From positions 63,146 to 127,145 of the forward strand of contig CAUYUJ010005625.1 of assembly GCA_963575745.1 (NCBI GenBank): a stretch of 64,000 nt of DNA. Reading direction: 5' to 3'. Position numbers and translations under genes: made by a program. This DNA is from Prorocentrum cordatum. Taxonomy: Eukaryota > Sar > Dinophyceae > Prorocentrales > Prorocentraceae. Positions 29,421 to 38,083 of this stretch are shown piece after piece. A model generated the notes under the pieces. It worked only from the letters and a program-made list of their open reading frames with translations. It did no database searches and was not told where the DNA came from. Each line of letters begins with the position of its first letter. Position 1 is the stretch's first letter.

Positions 29421-30035
29421 GTCGTCGTCGCCGTCCTCCCTGCTCCCTCGTCGTCGTCGTCGTCGCCGTCTTCGTCCTCTGTCTTTCCTCGTCGTCGTCG
29501 TCGTCTTGGCGTCGTCGTCGTTTCCGTCGTCGTTGTCGCCGTGGTCGTCCTTCCTCCTTCGTCGTTTTCGTCGGCGTTTCGTCGTCGTCCCTCCTATTTC
29601 GTCGTCGTCGTCGTCGTCGTCGTCTTTCCTCCTCCCTCGTCGTTGTCGTCGTCGGCGTCGCCGTCTTCCCTCCTTCTTCGTCGTTCGCGTCGTCGCCGTC
29701 CTCCCTCCTCCCGCGTCGTTGTCGTCGTTGCCGCCGTTGTCGTCCTCCCTCCTCCCTCGTCGTCGTCGTCTTCGTTGGCGACGTCGTGGTCGTCGTCGCG
29801 GTTGTCTTCGTCGTCGTCGTCGTCGGCGTCGTCGTCGTCGGCCTCATCGTCGTCGTCGTCGTTGTCATCGTCGTCGTCGTCGGCGTCGGCGTCGTCGTCG
29901 TCGTCGTCGGTGTCGTCGTCGTCGTCGGCGTCGTCGAAGTCGTCGGAGACGTTGTCGGTGTCGTCGTAGTCGTTGTCGGCGGCTGCGTCGTCGTCGTTGT
30001 CGCTGTCGTCGTCGGCGTCGGTGTCCATGCCAAGT
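29400..30035. repeat. Long GTC/CTC-rich microsatellite tract
   Basis: About 630 bp of CGTCGTCGT with CCTCCCTCC interruptions and GTCGGCGTC variants. It gives poly-S, poly-V, poly-R or, on the minus strand, poly-T/poly-D frames of up to 340 codons in several registers at once, which argues against coding. Confidence 0.85.
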
Positions 30036-30244
30036 GCCATTTGGTACCCACCGTCACGGTCTTAAGAGGTCTTGCGACCAAGTTGCGGGTGGGAGGGTGG
30101 GATGGTTTCACGAGCAGTCGAGAGGACAGCTTCAAATTGGGCAAGTGATTGGTTGCACCACATAGATTGCACCACGCGTATTGCGCCACATAGATTACAT
30201 CACACTGATTCCTGCTTCCAGCAAGGATTTAGTATTTCCCCATC

Positions 30245-31010
30245 TCGTGGTACAATGTACATCCGATTGTGCCCCATCGCTGATTTGAAGTACGAACGCA
30301 TACCATGGCAGCCCAGCCGTTACCGGCACCCCCCTTCATGTCTGTCAGAGAACTTTATGCACGCGGATTAATGTATCAAACAGCATCCATTTCCAGTTTT
30401 CGCCAACAAATGTGACGACATGCACACGCGCGCGTCGTCGCGCACGCAAACCGAAATCCTGAGGGAGAGAGGTCGATCTTCTCGAAACCATATGAAGAAC
30501 ACAGTGGTGCTGCAACGTGCTTTTCAAAAAAGGCTGCGCGCGCGCTTTTGCGAATTCTGTTGTGAACCGTAATTTTTGTCGACGAATGCCACCAAGCGTG
30601 CTTCTCGTGAGCATGTCGTAATCATTCAAACGCCTTTGCGCGCTTGTTGGGGGGGGGGCACGATCCCTGCCAAAGAACTACATGCGGGCCACTCGCGCCC
30701 GTCGGCCGCGCGCGCAAACCGATCTTCTTCTTCAAAACATTCATCACCGACACGTGGACACCATCATCGTCATCGGCGTGGTCAGCATTTGCGCCGTCAT
30801 CGGCCTCGCCGTCGTCATCGTCACCATCGCCACCAACATCGCTGCTATCATCATGGTGTCTGCTTGTGTCGGCGTCGCCATGATACCTCTTTTGCCCGAG
30901 CCACCGGCTCGCACTGAAGTGCCCGCACGTTAGCGTTGGTTGCGAAATGCGGTGGGAAGCCTCCAGCGGTCAACGCCGCCGCGGCCGCGTCGGTCGCGCC
31001 AGACTGGATG
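30245..31010 (+). repeat. Dispersed repeat R14, copy C (right of the retroelement)
   Basis: It starts TACAATGTACATCCGATTGT and carries GCGCGTCGTCGCGCACGCAA, GCTTTTGCGAATTCTGTTG, GACACGTGGACACCATCATC and GGTCAACGCCGCCGCGGCCG, in the same order as copy A. Sequence just upstream (30070-30110, AAGTTGCGGGTGGGAGGG) matches 21528. Divergence looks like 15-20% with small indels. Confidence 0.65.
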
Positions 31011-31221
31011 GCCAGTCTGCGGGCGAGCCTACGTGCGATGGCGCGGCCGCAGCGAACAAACATTGACTGCACCACGTAGATTGCAGAACATAGCCCGCAC
31101 AACGCCGATCTCGCTGCAGATGTGGCACAACATAGAATGCTAGAGACACACGGTGTGGGGTCCACGCTGGTCTACATGTGCTATATGGTCGGGTCGGACG
31201 TGCGTCTCCAACAGGGGCACA

Positions 31222-31437
31222 TCATTTTACAGTCCACCCGCAGACCAAGGGTGAGACACGTTTCAAGGTTGCCCCTGCATCATCCCGCTTCGGCCCATCC
31301 TCGGCCGTCTCCGCTGGCCGCGCCTCTCGCAACGTGTCGACATGGTCTTTCCAGGCCCGTGCGCCCTCACCGTGCGTCCTTGCCCGTATACGGGCTGCCT
31401 GGAGCAATGCCGTTCTGCGATCCCCAGACCCAGGCAT
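31222..31437 (-). CDS. Possible minus-strand exon or gene fragment (unknown)
   Basis: Minus-strand frame of 71 codons without low-complexity sequence (RTALLQAARIRARTHGEG ... GPKRDDAGATLKRV). It has the charged, helical look of real coding DNA and is unrelated to neighbouring repeats, but there is no recognised domain and no splice context could be confirmed. A + strand overlapping frame also exists. Confidence 0.2.
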   Translation of the reverse strand: MPGSGDRRTALLQAARIRARTHGEGARAWKDHVDTLREARPAETAEDGPKRDDAGATLKRVSPLVCGWTVK

Positions 31438-32100
31438 CCGCGGGTATGCTTTTTTCCATCCGCGGCCCCAGAAAACTCGACGCCTTCCCCGGGGGTGGTC
31501 TTTCGTCTTGGACCCACCTTTGATGAACCCTGGGCCCGATAACAGAACATACGGAAAATCCAGGAATGAAATCCAGGAGAGAAGTACAGGAGTGAAATCG
31601 GGGAAATCAGAAAGATCCAGGACATAATCCGTGATGCTCCCCGGAGCCCGAAGTCCAGGAAAAACCGGCGGAGCGAGAAAGTATGTCCTCGGATCTCTGG
31701 GCTATATGCGCCCCACGAGCCCGCCGCGCAGGCCCGAAGCAGCGCGTTTTTGATCGAATTTTGGCAACTTCACTTGCATGGGATTTCGGCCCACCCCCAC
31801 CCCCCCCCGCCGCCTTATGGGCCGAACCAGCGTGCAAGTGAGCTTCGACCTGCATGAAGCTCACCTCTCCAGCCCCCCCCCTCCCCCTCCAGGCAAGTAC
31901 ACTTGCCAGAGTCTACAAAGAAAACGGCCTCACGCCGCCGCGTGGATGTAGGGGAGGGGGTTATACCTGCAGTCCGGGGAGAGGTACCCGTAGTCCGGGG
32001 GCCCCGAACTATTGAGGGGAACAGAGAAGCCGCCGCACCAGAGGGCCCCTCCGGCGCTCGGGGGGGGGGGGGCCGCCCCGGCGCACAGCCTGGGGCTCTG
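31438..32100. other. No supported gene
   Basis: Mixed sequence with C-rich and G-rich runs (31790-31812, 32060-32072). A small repeat of AGGAGTGAAATC/AGGAATGAAATCC occurs at 31560-31600. Confidence 0.3.
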
Positions 32101-32103
32101 TAG

Positions 32104-32195
32104 GCGCGGCGGGAGCTCGCCCGGGAGCTCTGCGCCGCCCTCGGGCCCGCGCGCGGTGGCCCCTCGTCCGAGCCGCGGCTGCCGAGGGAGGAAAC
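32104..32195 (+). CDS. Candidate upstream exon of the EF-hand gene
   Basis: After CTCTGTAG (acceptor AG at 32102-32103) a frame reads ARRELARELCAALGPARGGPSSE and stops only within the adjacent F13 element. The RREL-RELC pattern resembles the (Q/R)REL(R)R(L/Y)AELC pattern of the exon at 33972, so this may be an earlier exon of the same repeat gene. The 3' end is unknown. Confidence 0.3.
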
Positions 32196-32197
32196 CT

Positions 32198-32370
32198 TCG
32201 GAGGTTGACAGACCTCCTACCCTGACACGTCGATTAGAGAATTGGCCGTTTTCGGTTCGCGAGAGGGCGTCGCGGCCGTCATTTTTGCGGGTCCAGGTCT
32301 GCCGGTTTCGGTCCCAGGCCGTTTTCACTAAGGGGAGGTTTATTAAAGGGAGGTGTGTGTCCACCGCCGA
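32198..32370 (+). repeat. Dispersed element F13, copy 1
   Basis: About 170 bp (GGAGGTTGACAGACCTCC ... GGCCGTTTTCGGTTCGCGAG ... AAGGGGAGGTTTATTAAAGG) is nearly identical (about 90% by eye) to 41563-41735, the best conserved pair of repeats in the window and therefore probably recent. Both copies start with a small GGAGGT...ACCTCC fold-back. Confidence 0.75.
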
Positions 32371-32391
32371 AGCCCATACCCTTAAGTCGAG

Positions 32392-32500
32392 CGTGTCCCT
32401 CGAATTTTCAAACATTGCAAAACAAATGTCTGGGGACGATTTGTTTTCGTTGTTTTGCTTTCGCCCAAAATCCGCCTGTAGGGGGGCACGCCCGATCTAA
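32392..32500 (+). repeat. Family F2 TIR element, copy c (short)
   Basis: Left TTAAGTCGAGCGTGTCCCTC, right AATCCGCCTGTAGGGGGGCA followed by CGCCCGATCTAA. The interior TGTCTGGGGACGATTTGTTT is the family's conserved core. About 110 bp. Confidence 0.65.
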
Positions 32501-33330
32501 AGGGCACCCACACCCCCTCGCGTGGTGACAAGAATCGCAGGCGGTCTTCCTCCTGAACCCCCGAGCTCTGCCCGGAAGGTTTGGCCGCTCCAGACCAGGG
32601 GGGACACCCGGGGGCACACCCCGCGGTGGCTAATTCTTCGGACGCACCCCATGTCGAGGGGGGACGCCCCGCGCCATCGTGTACCTCAGGGCTGCGCCCC
32701 AGAATTCGGATCCGTTCGAGAGCCTCCCAAAGCCTGGGATGGGGTCGACATACCCCCTGTTATCGGGGGCGGAAAAGAGGGGGGTGATGACTAAGGGGGG
32801 GGTGGATATCATGGCGGGGGCCATGATATTTCCCCAGATTTCATGGCGCCTCTTCTTATTTCATTACGTCCCTGGCCCCCCCCCTGGGCCGCGCACATGC
32901 CGCTGGCCATGATTTGCACCCCCCCCTCTTGGACGCCCCCCTCTTGGCCGCCCCCGATGTTAGAATTACGACTGGAGGCTCTTCGCCACTTTCGGCCTCC
33001 GGGGCCCTTGCCGTGCCTCGGGGCTTCAAGAAGCGACTGAAGAGCCCCTCGGCCAGAGCGTCAACTCATGGATTCGACCGTGATGCAACCAATTTTTCGG
33101 CCACCGCTTTTAGCAGCAGGCGTCCAGATGCTTGCCAGGAGGTGGGAAGGCGCCCAGTGATAATTCAGGCAGCCTCCGTGCCGCTGGCGATGCGATGCGA
33201 GGAAACGCCGGTCCTGAGGAAGGGGGCCAGACCTCTGGGGACCGACGTTGCGAAACAGTCAATACGTCGGGGGTCTGGGAGAGGCACCCGCACCGCCACC
33301 CTTCCCTGGGTTTCCGCTTCTTGGGCCTCT
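32501..33330. other. No supported gene
   Basis: GC-rich sequence with CCCCCC runs. GGGGCCATGATATTTC/CATGGCG-like inverted words occur near 32800-32850. A GGCCAGACCTCTGGGGACCGACGTTGCG stretch near 33225 (read in two parts) is an F3 relic. Confidence 0.3.
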
Positions 33331-33408
33331 TGGGCGGCCCTCGTCGCCACCGCTGGATTCGCCTCGGAATCGTGGTCAGAACGCACCCCGGGAGAGGTCT
33401 GGGGAGCA
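33331..33408. repeat. ~75-bp dispersed segment, abutting an F1 element and duplicated beyond it
   Basis: It contains GCGGCCCTCGTCGCCACCGC and TCGGAATCGTGGTCAGAACG...GGAGAGGTCTGGGGAGCA. The last 45 bp (33364-33408) occur again at 33694-33738 immediately after the F1 element, with about five mismatches. Related segments: 19418, 34468, 34768 and 44041. Confidence 0.65.
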
Positions 33409-33691
33409 CTTGGATCGCCGCGGTGGTTGCTAAGGGGATGGGGGGGGTTGGAAGTGGATGCTAAAGTGGGTTTTTATTTGGCCTCACCCACCAATGAGAG
33501 GGGTTACAAGTGCCCGATGCGGCTTGGGATGATGAGGTAGCTCCGCTAAGTGGGCTCTGCCCACTTGGCCCAGATCTGCGCGCCCTCCAGCCTCCCAGGG
33601 CACGTGACACCCACGTCTGAGCTGGGTTCGGCTGGATAGAACCCACCTCAGCATCCACTTGCATCCCCTTAGCAGCCACCGCGGCGATCCC
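33409..33691 (+). repeat. Family F1 TIR element, copy 2, flanked by 45-bp direct repeats
   Basis: CTTGGATCGCCGCGGTGGTT at the left and AGCAGCCACCGCGGCGATCC at the right form the TIRs. The interior includes AAGTGGATGCTAAAGTGGG and the palindrome GCTAAGTGGGCTCTGCCCAC. The flanking 45-bp direct repeats are far longer than an ordinary target-site duplication. Confidence 0.75.
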
Positions 33692-33747
33692 AGTCGGAAT
33701 CGTGGTTCGAGCGCACCCCGGGAGAGGTCAGGGGAGCAGCCGCCCCT

Positions 33748-33955
33748 TTCCTCCTCCTCCTCCTCCTCCTCCTCCTCCTCCTCCTCCTCCTCCTCCTCCA
33801 TTCCTTTTCCTTATCAGTAACTCTCCTCCCCTCCCCCTCCTCCCCTCCCCCTCCTCCCTCCTCCTCCTCCTCCTCCTCCTCCTCCTCCTCCTCCTCCTCC
33901 TCCTCCTCCTCCTCCTCCTCCTCCTCCTCCTCCTCCTCCTCCCCCTCGCTGCCCT
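33748..33955. repeat. CTCC/TCC pyrimidine microsatellite directly upstream of an exon
   Basis: Two (TCC)n runs separated by a T-rich interruption (33800-33830), ending about 17 bp before the acceptor AG at 33970-33971. It would serve as a very long polypyrimidine tract if the exon at 33972 is real. Confidence 0.85.
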
Positions 33956-33971
33956 TTTGGGGAATCCCCAG

Positions 33972-34033
33972 GCTGGGGCAGCGCGAGCTGCGCCGCCTCG
34001 CCGAGCTGTGCGGGTTCCACGGCGGCGACGCCG
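33972..34033 (+). CDS. EF-hand repeat gene, exon 1 seen
   Basis: Acceptor CCCCAG (AG 33970-33971), then one base plus LGQRELRRLAELCGFHGGDA, with a GC donor at 34034. The predicted join to the exon at 35407 is in frame and gives GDAGWAAQYEQLADIYGF, which matches the in-exon sequence GDAEAWAAAFAALCSAYGW at 36.5 kb; that agreement is why I accept both sites. The protein looks like tandem EF-hand units separated by (Y)AELCGF-G-DAEW linkers. Upstream exons are probably missing. Confidence 0.5.
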
Positions 34034-34119
34034 GCCGCCAGGGGAGGAACGCCCAGAGACATGCTCGCGCCGCGAGCAAGACTCACGACAGGAGGTTTTG
34101 GGGCAGTTTTCGGCCTCTG

Positions 34120-34319
34120 CTTGGATCGCCGCGGTGGTTGCTAAGGGGATATGGTGGCTGGAAGTGGATGCTAAGGTGGCCTGGGGCGATTACATAACTC
34201 CGCTAAGTGGGCTCCGCCCACTTAGAGCATTCGCCACGCTAGGTCTGGCCAGATATATCCTACTTGAGCATCCATTTTTAGCCCCCGTATCCCCTTAGCA
34301 ACCCCCGCGGCGATCCAAG
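34120..34319 (+). repeat. Family F1 TIR element, copy 3, inside an intron
   Basis: Perfect-looking ends CTTGGATCGCCGCGGTGGTT and CCCCGCGGCGATCCAAG; internal palindrome CTAAGTGGGCTCCGCCCACT. About 200 bp, the shortest F1 copy. It starts about 85 bp after the donor of exon 1 of the EF-hand gene. Confidence 0.8.
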
Positions 34320-34439
34320 TGAGGGCCCTCGCCGGGCCGGCGACTCGGGATGAAAAGCAGGCGGGGCGGGACTGTCGGGGACCGCGTGCTAACATCATCA
34401 GGACAACGCACGCTTTGGAATTGACCGATACCGGTACCC

Positions 34440-34860
34440 TTCCTGTGCATTCGCCTTTTGCAGCCTCGTGGGAGGCTCTCGTCGCCACGGCTGGTTTTGC
34501 CTCGACATCGTGGTCAGACCGCACTCCCCTTCCCTCGATCCGAAGACTCCCTACGAATTTGTTGCAAATCACAAAGCCTGGGAAGCTGGCAGACAGCAGC
34601 GAAAGAGACGCGGTATTGGCGGAGCAAAGCTGAAGACCTTGTATATCAGACTGCTGACTTTCACTGGTGATAGCCACGGTTCTGTTCTGGTGCGTCCCAC
34701 CCGCCCGCGGCCTGAGACGGGACTTGTCTCCTTTCTCTCCTTCCTCGTGTTCACCTTTTTGGGCCTCCTGGGAGGCCCTCGTCACCACGGCCGGATTCGT
34801 GCCGAGATCGTGGCCAGAACGCGCCCTGGGAGAGGTCCAGGAGCGGTATAGGTGCTTTTC
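34440..34860. repeat. Two further copies of the CTCGTCGCCACGGCTG segment
   Basis: Copies at 34468-34535 and 34768-34850 (GGGAGGCTCTCGTCGCCACG and GGGAGGCCCTCGTCACCACG). On the + strand both read WEAL(V)(A/T)TAGF, and the copies at 33331 and 44041 give WAALVATAGF and WEALVAIAGF, so a shared frame is possible. Treated as a repeat here. Confidence 0.45.
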
Positions 34861-34974
34861 TCGGGATGACTCGGGCGAGTGGATTTTTTGTCGACAAAAT
34901 CCATCGAGGAGCATCCTGGATCATCGGGCAAAAGCAGCACGCACGACACCAAAACACGCACGGGGAATGTCTAG

Positions 34975-35160
34975 GCCTCCCGTATGGAGTCCGAGCAGAT
35001 GGGGTTGAAGGATCGTGCCGCATCGCCGATGCATCGGGGATGCAACTCGATGTGGAGCCCGATACTCTCCACGCGAGCCTCGCCGATGCATCGCAAACGT
35101 CGCCGGTGCATCGACGATGCGGCCCGCTCCTCCGACCCCATCTGCTCGGACCCCACTTAC
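34975..35160 (+). repeat. Family F4 TIR element, copy 3
   Basis: Left GAGTCCGAGCAGATGGGGTT and right CCCCATCTGCTCGGACCCCA are inverted. The core has TCGATGTGGAGCCCGATACT and GCCGATGCATCG units. It directly abuts an F3 element at 35161. Confidence 0.75.
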
Positions 35161-35349
35161 CCAGACCCCCGACGCCATGATTTTTTTTCATGACGTCGAC
35201 CTCCAGAGGTCTCGACCAATTCCCCGGGACCGGTTTCTCGTCCTGAGTTGTTTGCTGACGGTCCCGAGGGTCGGGAAGGGCCCCCCAGAGGCCGGAAGTG
35301 GCAAGACACCTCCCGGCGTGATTTTTGTCGCTGCCCGAGGGGGTCTGGG
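35161..35349 (+). repeat. Family F3 TIR element, copy 6
   Basis: One of the best F3 copies. It starts CCAGACCCCCGACGCCATGA, then CGACCTCCAGAGGTCTCGAC, CCCGGGACCGGTTTCTCGTC and CTGACGGTCCCGAGGGTCGG, and ends CGTGATTTTTG...GAGGGGGTCTGGG. It lies in the intron 57 bp before exon 2. Confidence 0.7.
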
Positions 35350-35406
35350 TTCGGAGGCCTCTGAGGGCTGGGCGTCCGAGCGCTGGCAAGCTCTGGGGCC
35401 CCCCAG

Positions 35407-35625
35407 GCTGGGCGGCGCAGTACGAGCAGCTGGCCGACATCTACGGCTTCGAGGCCCTTGAGGGCCCGGGCCCGGAGCACCTCGAGGCCCTCACGGGGGA
35501 CGACGGCGGGCGGCTGCACTGCTCCGAGGACGAGCTGCGCTTCCTGCTGGCGCTCCTGGGGAGCCGCGCGGAGCTGACCGGGCAGCTGTTCCGGGCGCTG
35601 GACACCAACTCCTCGGGGGGCATCG
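35407..35625 (+). CDS. EF-hand repeat gene, exon 2 seen
   Basis: Acceptor CCCCCAG at 35405-35406; GC donor at 35626. It encodes WAAQYEQLADIYGFEALEGP ... HCSEDELRFLLALLGSRAEL ... LFRALDTNSSGGI. Joined to the exon at 36515 it gives DTNSSGGIGSRE, a full 12-position EF-hand loop (D1, N3, S5, G6, I8, E12) whose last residues come from the next exon. The helices around LRFLLALLG and LFRALD fit EF-hand flanking helices. GC-rich third positions. Very likely calcium binding. Confidence 0.65.
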
Positions 35626-35663
35626 GCGCCCGGAGGAGAAAAACAGAGGGTGCAGATATACCG

Positions 35664-35856
35664 CCCAGACCCCCGACGTCGTGTCTTTTTTGTTATGCGT
35701 CGAACCCCAGATAGGTCTGGACCCCATTCCCCGGGGCCGGTTTCTCTTCCTGAGTCGTTTTGTGGACGCTCCCGAGGCCCAGGCAGGGCCCTCGAAGGCC
35801 GAAAATAGCGAGAAGCCTCCCGCTGTGATTTTGTTCGCTGCTCGAGGGGGCCTGGG
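35664..35856 (+). repeat. Family F3 TIR element, copy 7
   Basis: It starts CCCAGACCCCCGACGTCGTG, contains CCCATTCCCCGGGGCCGGTT and GAGTCGTTTTGTGGACGCTC, and ends TGTGATTTTGTTCGC...GAGGGGGCCTGGG. It begins 39 bp after the donor of exon 2. Confidence 0.7.
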
Positions 35857-35864
35857 GACACCGC

Positions 35865-36115
35865 GGCCCCCCCGCCTCGTCCTCGCCCTTTCTCTTGGCC
35901 TGTCCTGCGTGAGGCCCTCGCGGCCCCCCCGCCTCGTCCTCGCCCTTTCTCTTGGCCTGTCCTGCGTGAGGCCCTCGCGCCCCCCCGCCTCGTCCTCGCC
36001 CTTTCTCCTGGCCTGTCCTGCGTGAGGCCCTCGCGGCCCCCCCGCCTCGTCCTCGCCCTTTCTCCTGGCCTGTCCTGCGTGAGGCCCTCGCGGCCCCCTC
36101 GGCCCGACTCGCCCC
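35865..36115. repeat. 57-bp minisatellite, about 4.5 units
   Basis: Units of 56-57 bp run CGGCCCCCCCGCCTCGTCCT ... TGGCCTGTCCTGCGTGAGGC. One copy has lost a C and shifts the phase. Both strands give repeated peptides (+ LALSLGLSCVRPSRP; - GLTQDRPGERARTRRGG), typical of a minisatellite with a period near a multiple of three. Confidence 0.85.
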
Positions 36116-36234
36116 GAGATCCTGGCCATGAAGAACGGGCCCCAGGAGACAGGCCCGGGGAGCTGGGCGCACGGATCCGATGCTTCCTTCCTGGGGGCTC
36201 CACAGGGGGGTCCCCAGAGGTCTCGACCCATTCT

Positions 36235-36382
36235 CCTCCCTCCCTCCCCCTCCTCCTCCCCCCCCTCCTCCTCCCCCCCCTCCTCCTCCTCCTCCTCCTC
36301 CTCCTCCTCCTCCTCCTCCTCCTCCTCCTCCTCCTCCTCCTCCTCCTCCTCCTCCTCCTCCTCCTCCTCCTCCTCCTCCCCG
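36235..36382. repeat. (TCC)n microsatellite
   Basis: CTCCCTCC-type start, then an almost pure TCC run of about 100 bp, ending 132 bp before exon 3. An F3-like half (GGTCGTTCTATGACGGGCCC) fills the interval between. Confidence 0.9.
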
Positions 36383-36514
36383 GGACCAGACCTTCGCCCT
36401 GGGTCGTTCTATGACGGGCCCGGCGCCCGTCGAGGGCCTGCCGGGGCCGAAGTCTGGGGACCGCCGCGGGTTGTCCGGGAGCAGCGGTATCGCTGCCGTC
36501 TGAGTTCCCCCCAG

Positions 36515-36687
36515 GGTCCCGGGAGATGCGCCGGTACGCCGCGGTCACGGGCTTCAACGGCGACGCCGAGGCCTGGGCCGCGGCCTTCGCGGCGCTGTGC
36601 TCGGCTTACGGGTGGAGCGAGGACGCGGAGGTGGATCCCTGGAGGTTCGCCCAGATGGTCAACGACGAGGACGGCGAAGGCCGCTTG
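36515..36687 (+). CDS. EF-hand repeat gene, exon 3 seen
   Basis: Acceptor CCCCCCAG at 36513-36514, then GG completing a glycine codon from exon 2. It encodes SREMRRYAAVTGFNGDAEAW, then AAAFAALCSAYGWSEDAEVD and FAQMVNDEDGEGRL; a GT donor is possible at 36688. D-E-D-G-E-G-R-L fits positions 1-8 of a second EF-hand loop, truncated by the exon end. The rest of that loop and the following helix (compare HCSEDELRFLLALLG in exon 2) must come from an exon between 36.7 and 37.6 kb that I did not find. Confidence 0.65.
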
Positions 36688-36699
36688 GTGACCCTGAGA

Positions 36700-37027
36700 T
36701 CCTTGCGCTGCAGGCGTTCCACAGCGGGCGCTCTCGCCTGGTGTCGGGCCCCGGGGCCCTCACACACCTCGATCTGGCTTTGACGAATGGTGCAGCGAGA
36801 CAGGGGTCACGATGTTTGTCCGATGTTGCATCTGTTTTGCCACGTCAGATCACAAGGAGGCTCTGCTTCCGCCCCAGAGGCGGGGGGTCCCTGCCAGGAG
36901 GTCCCTTCGGAGGCCCCCGGAGGCCCGTCGAAAAGGGCCGAGCACGGCCGACGATACCCTCGAGGACCAGGCCGAGGGCGGGACCCTGAGATCCAGCGTC
37001 GCGAAACAGAGAGGGAAACACCGTGTG
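36700..37027. other. Intron sequence with GAGATCC-type repeat words
   Basis: ACCCTGAGATCC occurs at both ends (36689 and 36981); the second copy continues CAGCGTCGCGAAACA, which also precedes the F1 copy at 39498. CTGCAGGCGTTCCACAGC near 36711 resembles CTGCAGGCCTTCCACAGC at 15495, just 5' of the SLOG gene. No exon called. Confidence 0.35.
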
Positions 37028-37319
37028 CTTGGATCGCCGCGGTGGTTGCTAAGAGGATGAGGGGTTCGAAGCGGATGCTAAAGGTGGTTTTATCTGGCCC
37101 AACCCCCCTCATAAGTGGGTTACTGGTGCCTTATGTGGCTTGGGATGATGAGGTAGCTCCGCTAAGTGGGCTCCGCCCACTTAGCCCAGATCTGCACGCC
37201 CTTTTAAGCCATTCAGGGCACGTGCAACCCACTTTTAAGCTGTGTTGGGCTGGGTAGAACCCACCTTCGCACCCTCTTGTATTCCCCTATCCTCATAGCA
37301 AGCCCAGCGGAGATCCACG
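37028..37319 (+). repeat. Family F1 TIR element, copy 4
   Basis: Left CTTGGATCGCCGCGGTGGTT; right CATAGCAAGCCCAGCGGAGATCCACG is a diverged arm. The palindrome GCTAAGTGGGCTCCGCCCAC lies inside. The 45 bp before it are shared with the copy at 39498, so these two copies may have spread as part of a larger duplication. Confidence 0.7.
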
Positions 37320-37354
37320 TAGAATCATGACCTGAGCGACACACCCCATCTTCC

Positions 37355-37541
37355 CATCCCCCCTCGCGCATTGAAAGAAGCACGACGGGGAGGTTTTTCG
37401 CTACGTTCGGCCCCCAGGGGCCCCCACAGGGCCGCGGGAGCGTCCAGGAACGACTCTGGAGAAAAATCGGGTCCAGGGGAGCGAGTCCAGACCTCTGGGG
37501 GTCGGCGTTGTGAAGAAATCACGGCATCGGGGGTCCGGGTT
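37355..37541 (-). repeat. Family F3 TIR element, copy 8 (inverted)
   Basis: AAGCACGACGGGGAGGTTTT at the left, CGACTCTGGAGAAAAATCGG and CCAGACCTCTGGGGGTCGGC inside, AATCACGGCATCGGGGGTCC at the right. Confidence 0.6.
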
Positions 37542-37598
37542 CACCGGGCGCAGCAACAACGCCCCGCTGGAAACAAACACAGAGCGCCAGGATCTCAG

Positions 37599-37700
37599 GG
37601 GGCTTGATCGCGGAGGCCACCTGACAGACGCCGACCTCGAGCTGGTGCTGGCCAGGGCCCAGTCGCGGCCGCTGCTGGTCGCCATGAGCGACGAGACAAC
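37599..37700 (+). CDS. EF-hand repeat gene, exon 4 seen (ends uncertain)
   Basis: Acceptor GATCTCAG (AG 37597-37598). It encodes GLDRGGHLTDADLELVLARA followed by QSRPLLVAMSDE. LDRGGHLTDADL is a shortened EF-hand-like loop and helix. The 3' end is a guess: a GA donor after GCGAC near 37693 would fit the gene's habit. Frame continuity with exon 3 needs a missing exon. Confidence 0.45.
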
Positions 37701-37721
37701 CGCAACCGCTGGGCTATGGTC

Positions 37722-37884
37722 GGAGGGTACCAACTATACACCAACACCGATCTTGGCCAGGCCAATCCTGGGCCCAGGATCGGTGTATATGCCTTCTTGC
37801 CCCAGGCAGGAGGGCGTATACACCGATCCTGGGCCCAGGGTGATCCTGGCCAGGATCGGTATTGGTGTATAGTTGGTGCCCTCC
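37722..37884. repeat. Near-perfect 160-bp fold-back element
   Basis: GAGGGTACCAACTATACACC at the left is matched in inverse by GGTGTATAGTTGGTGCCCTC at the right. Inner arms around GATCGGTGTATA and TGGGCCCAGGATCGG also pair, so almost the whole element can form one hairpin. It lies just after exon 4. Confidence 0.75.
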
Positions 37885-38083
37885 TATATGGGAAACGCTC
37901 CCGGCGCCCCCCCAAGACCGGCCCCGGCCCCGCAGCGGTGAAGACCTGCGCGCGGCACTCGCCATCGGGCGCCGCGCGCAGGCCACCACCGCTGGGTGGC
38001 CGGGGTCGGTCTCCGCGGGGCGCCTGCGGCGATTCCCGCGGCCCTTGCGGTCCCAGACCCCCGACGTCATGATTTATCCATAG

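Noticed and set aside
29123-30189. Frames of 211-341 codons on both strands in the GTC tract
   Set aside because: Low-complexity GTC/CTC repeat; the pol frame also continues through it only because the repeat lacks stops.
35157-36557. Minus-strand frame of 466 codons (RARTRRGGREGLTQDRPGE repeats)
   Set aside because: Runs across F3 elements, a 57-bp minisatellite, a TCC tract and the EF-hand exon on the other strand; the exon reading on the + strand has domain and splice support.
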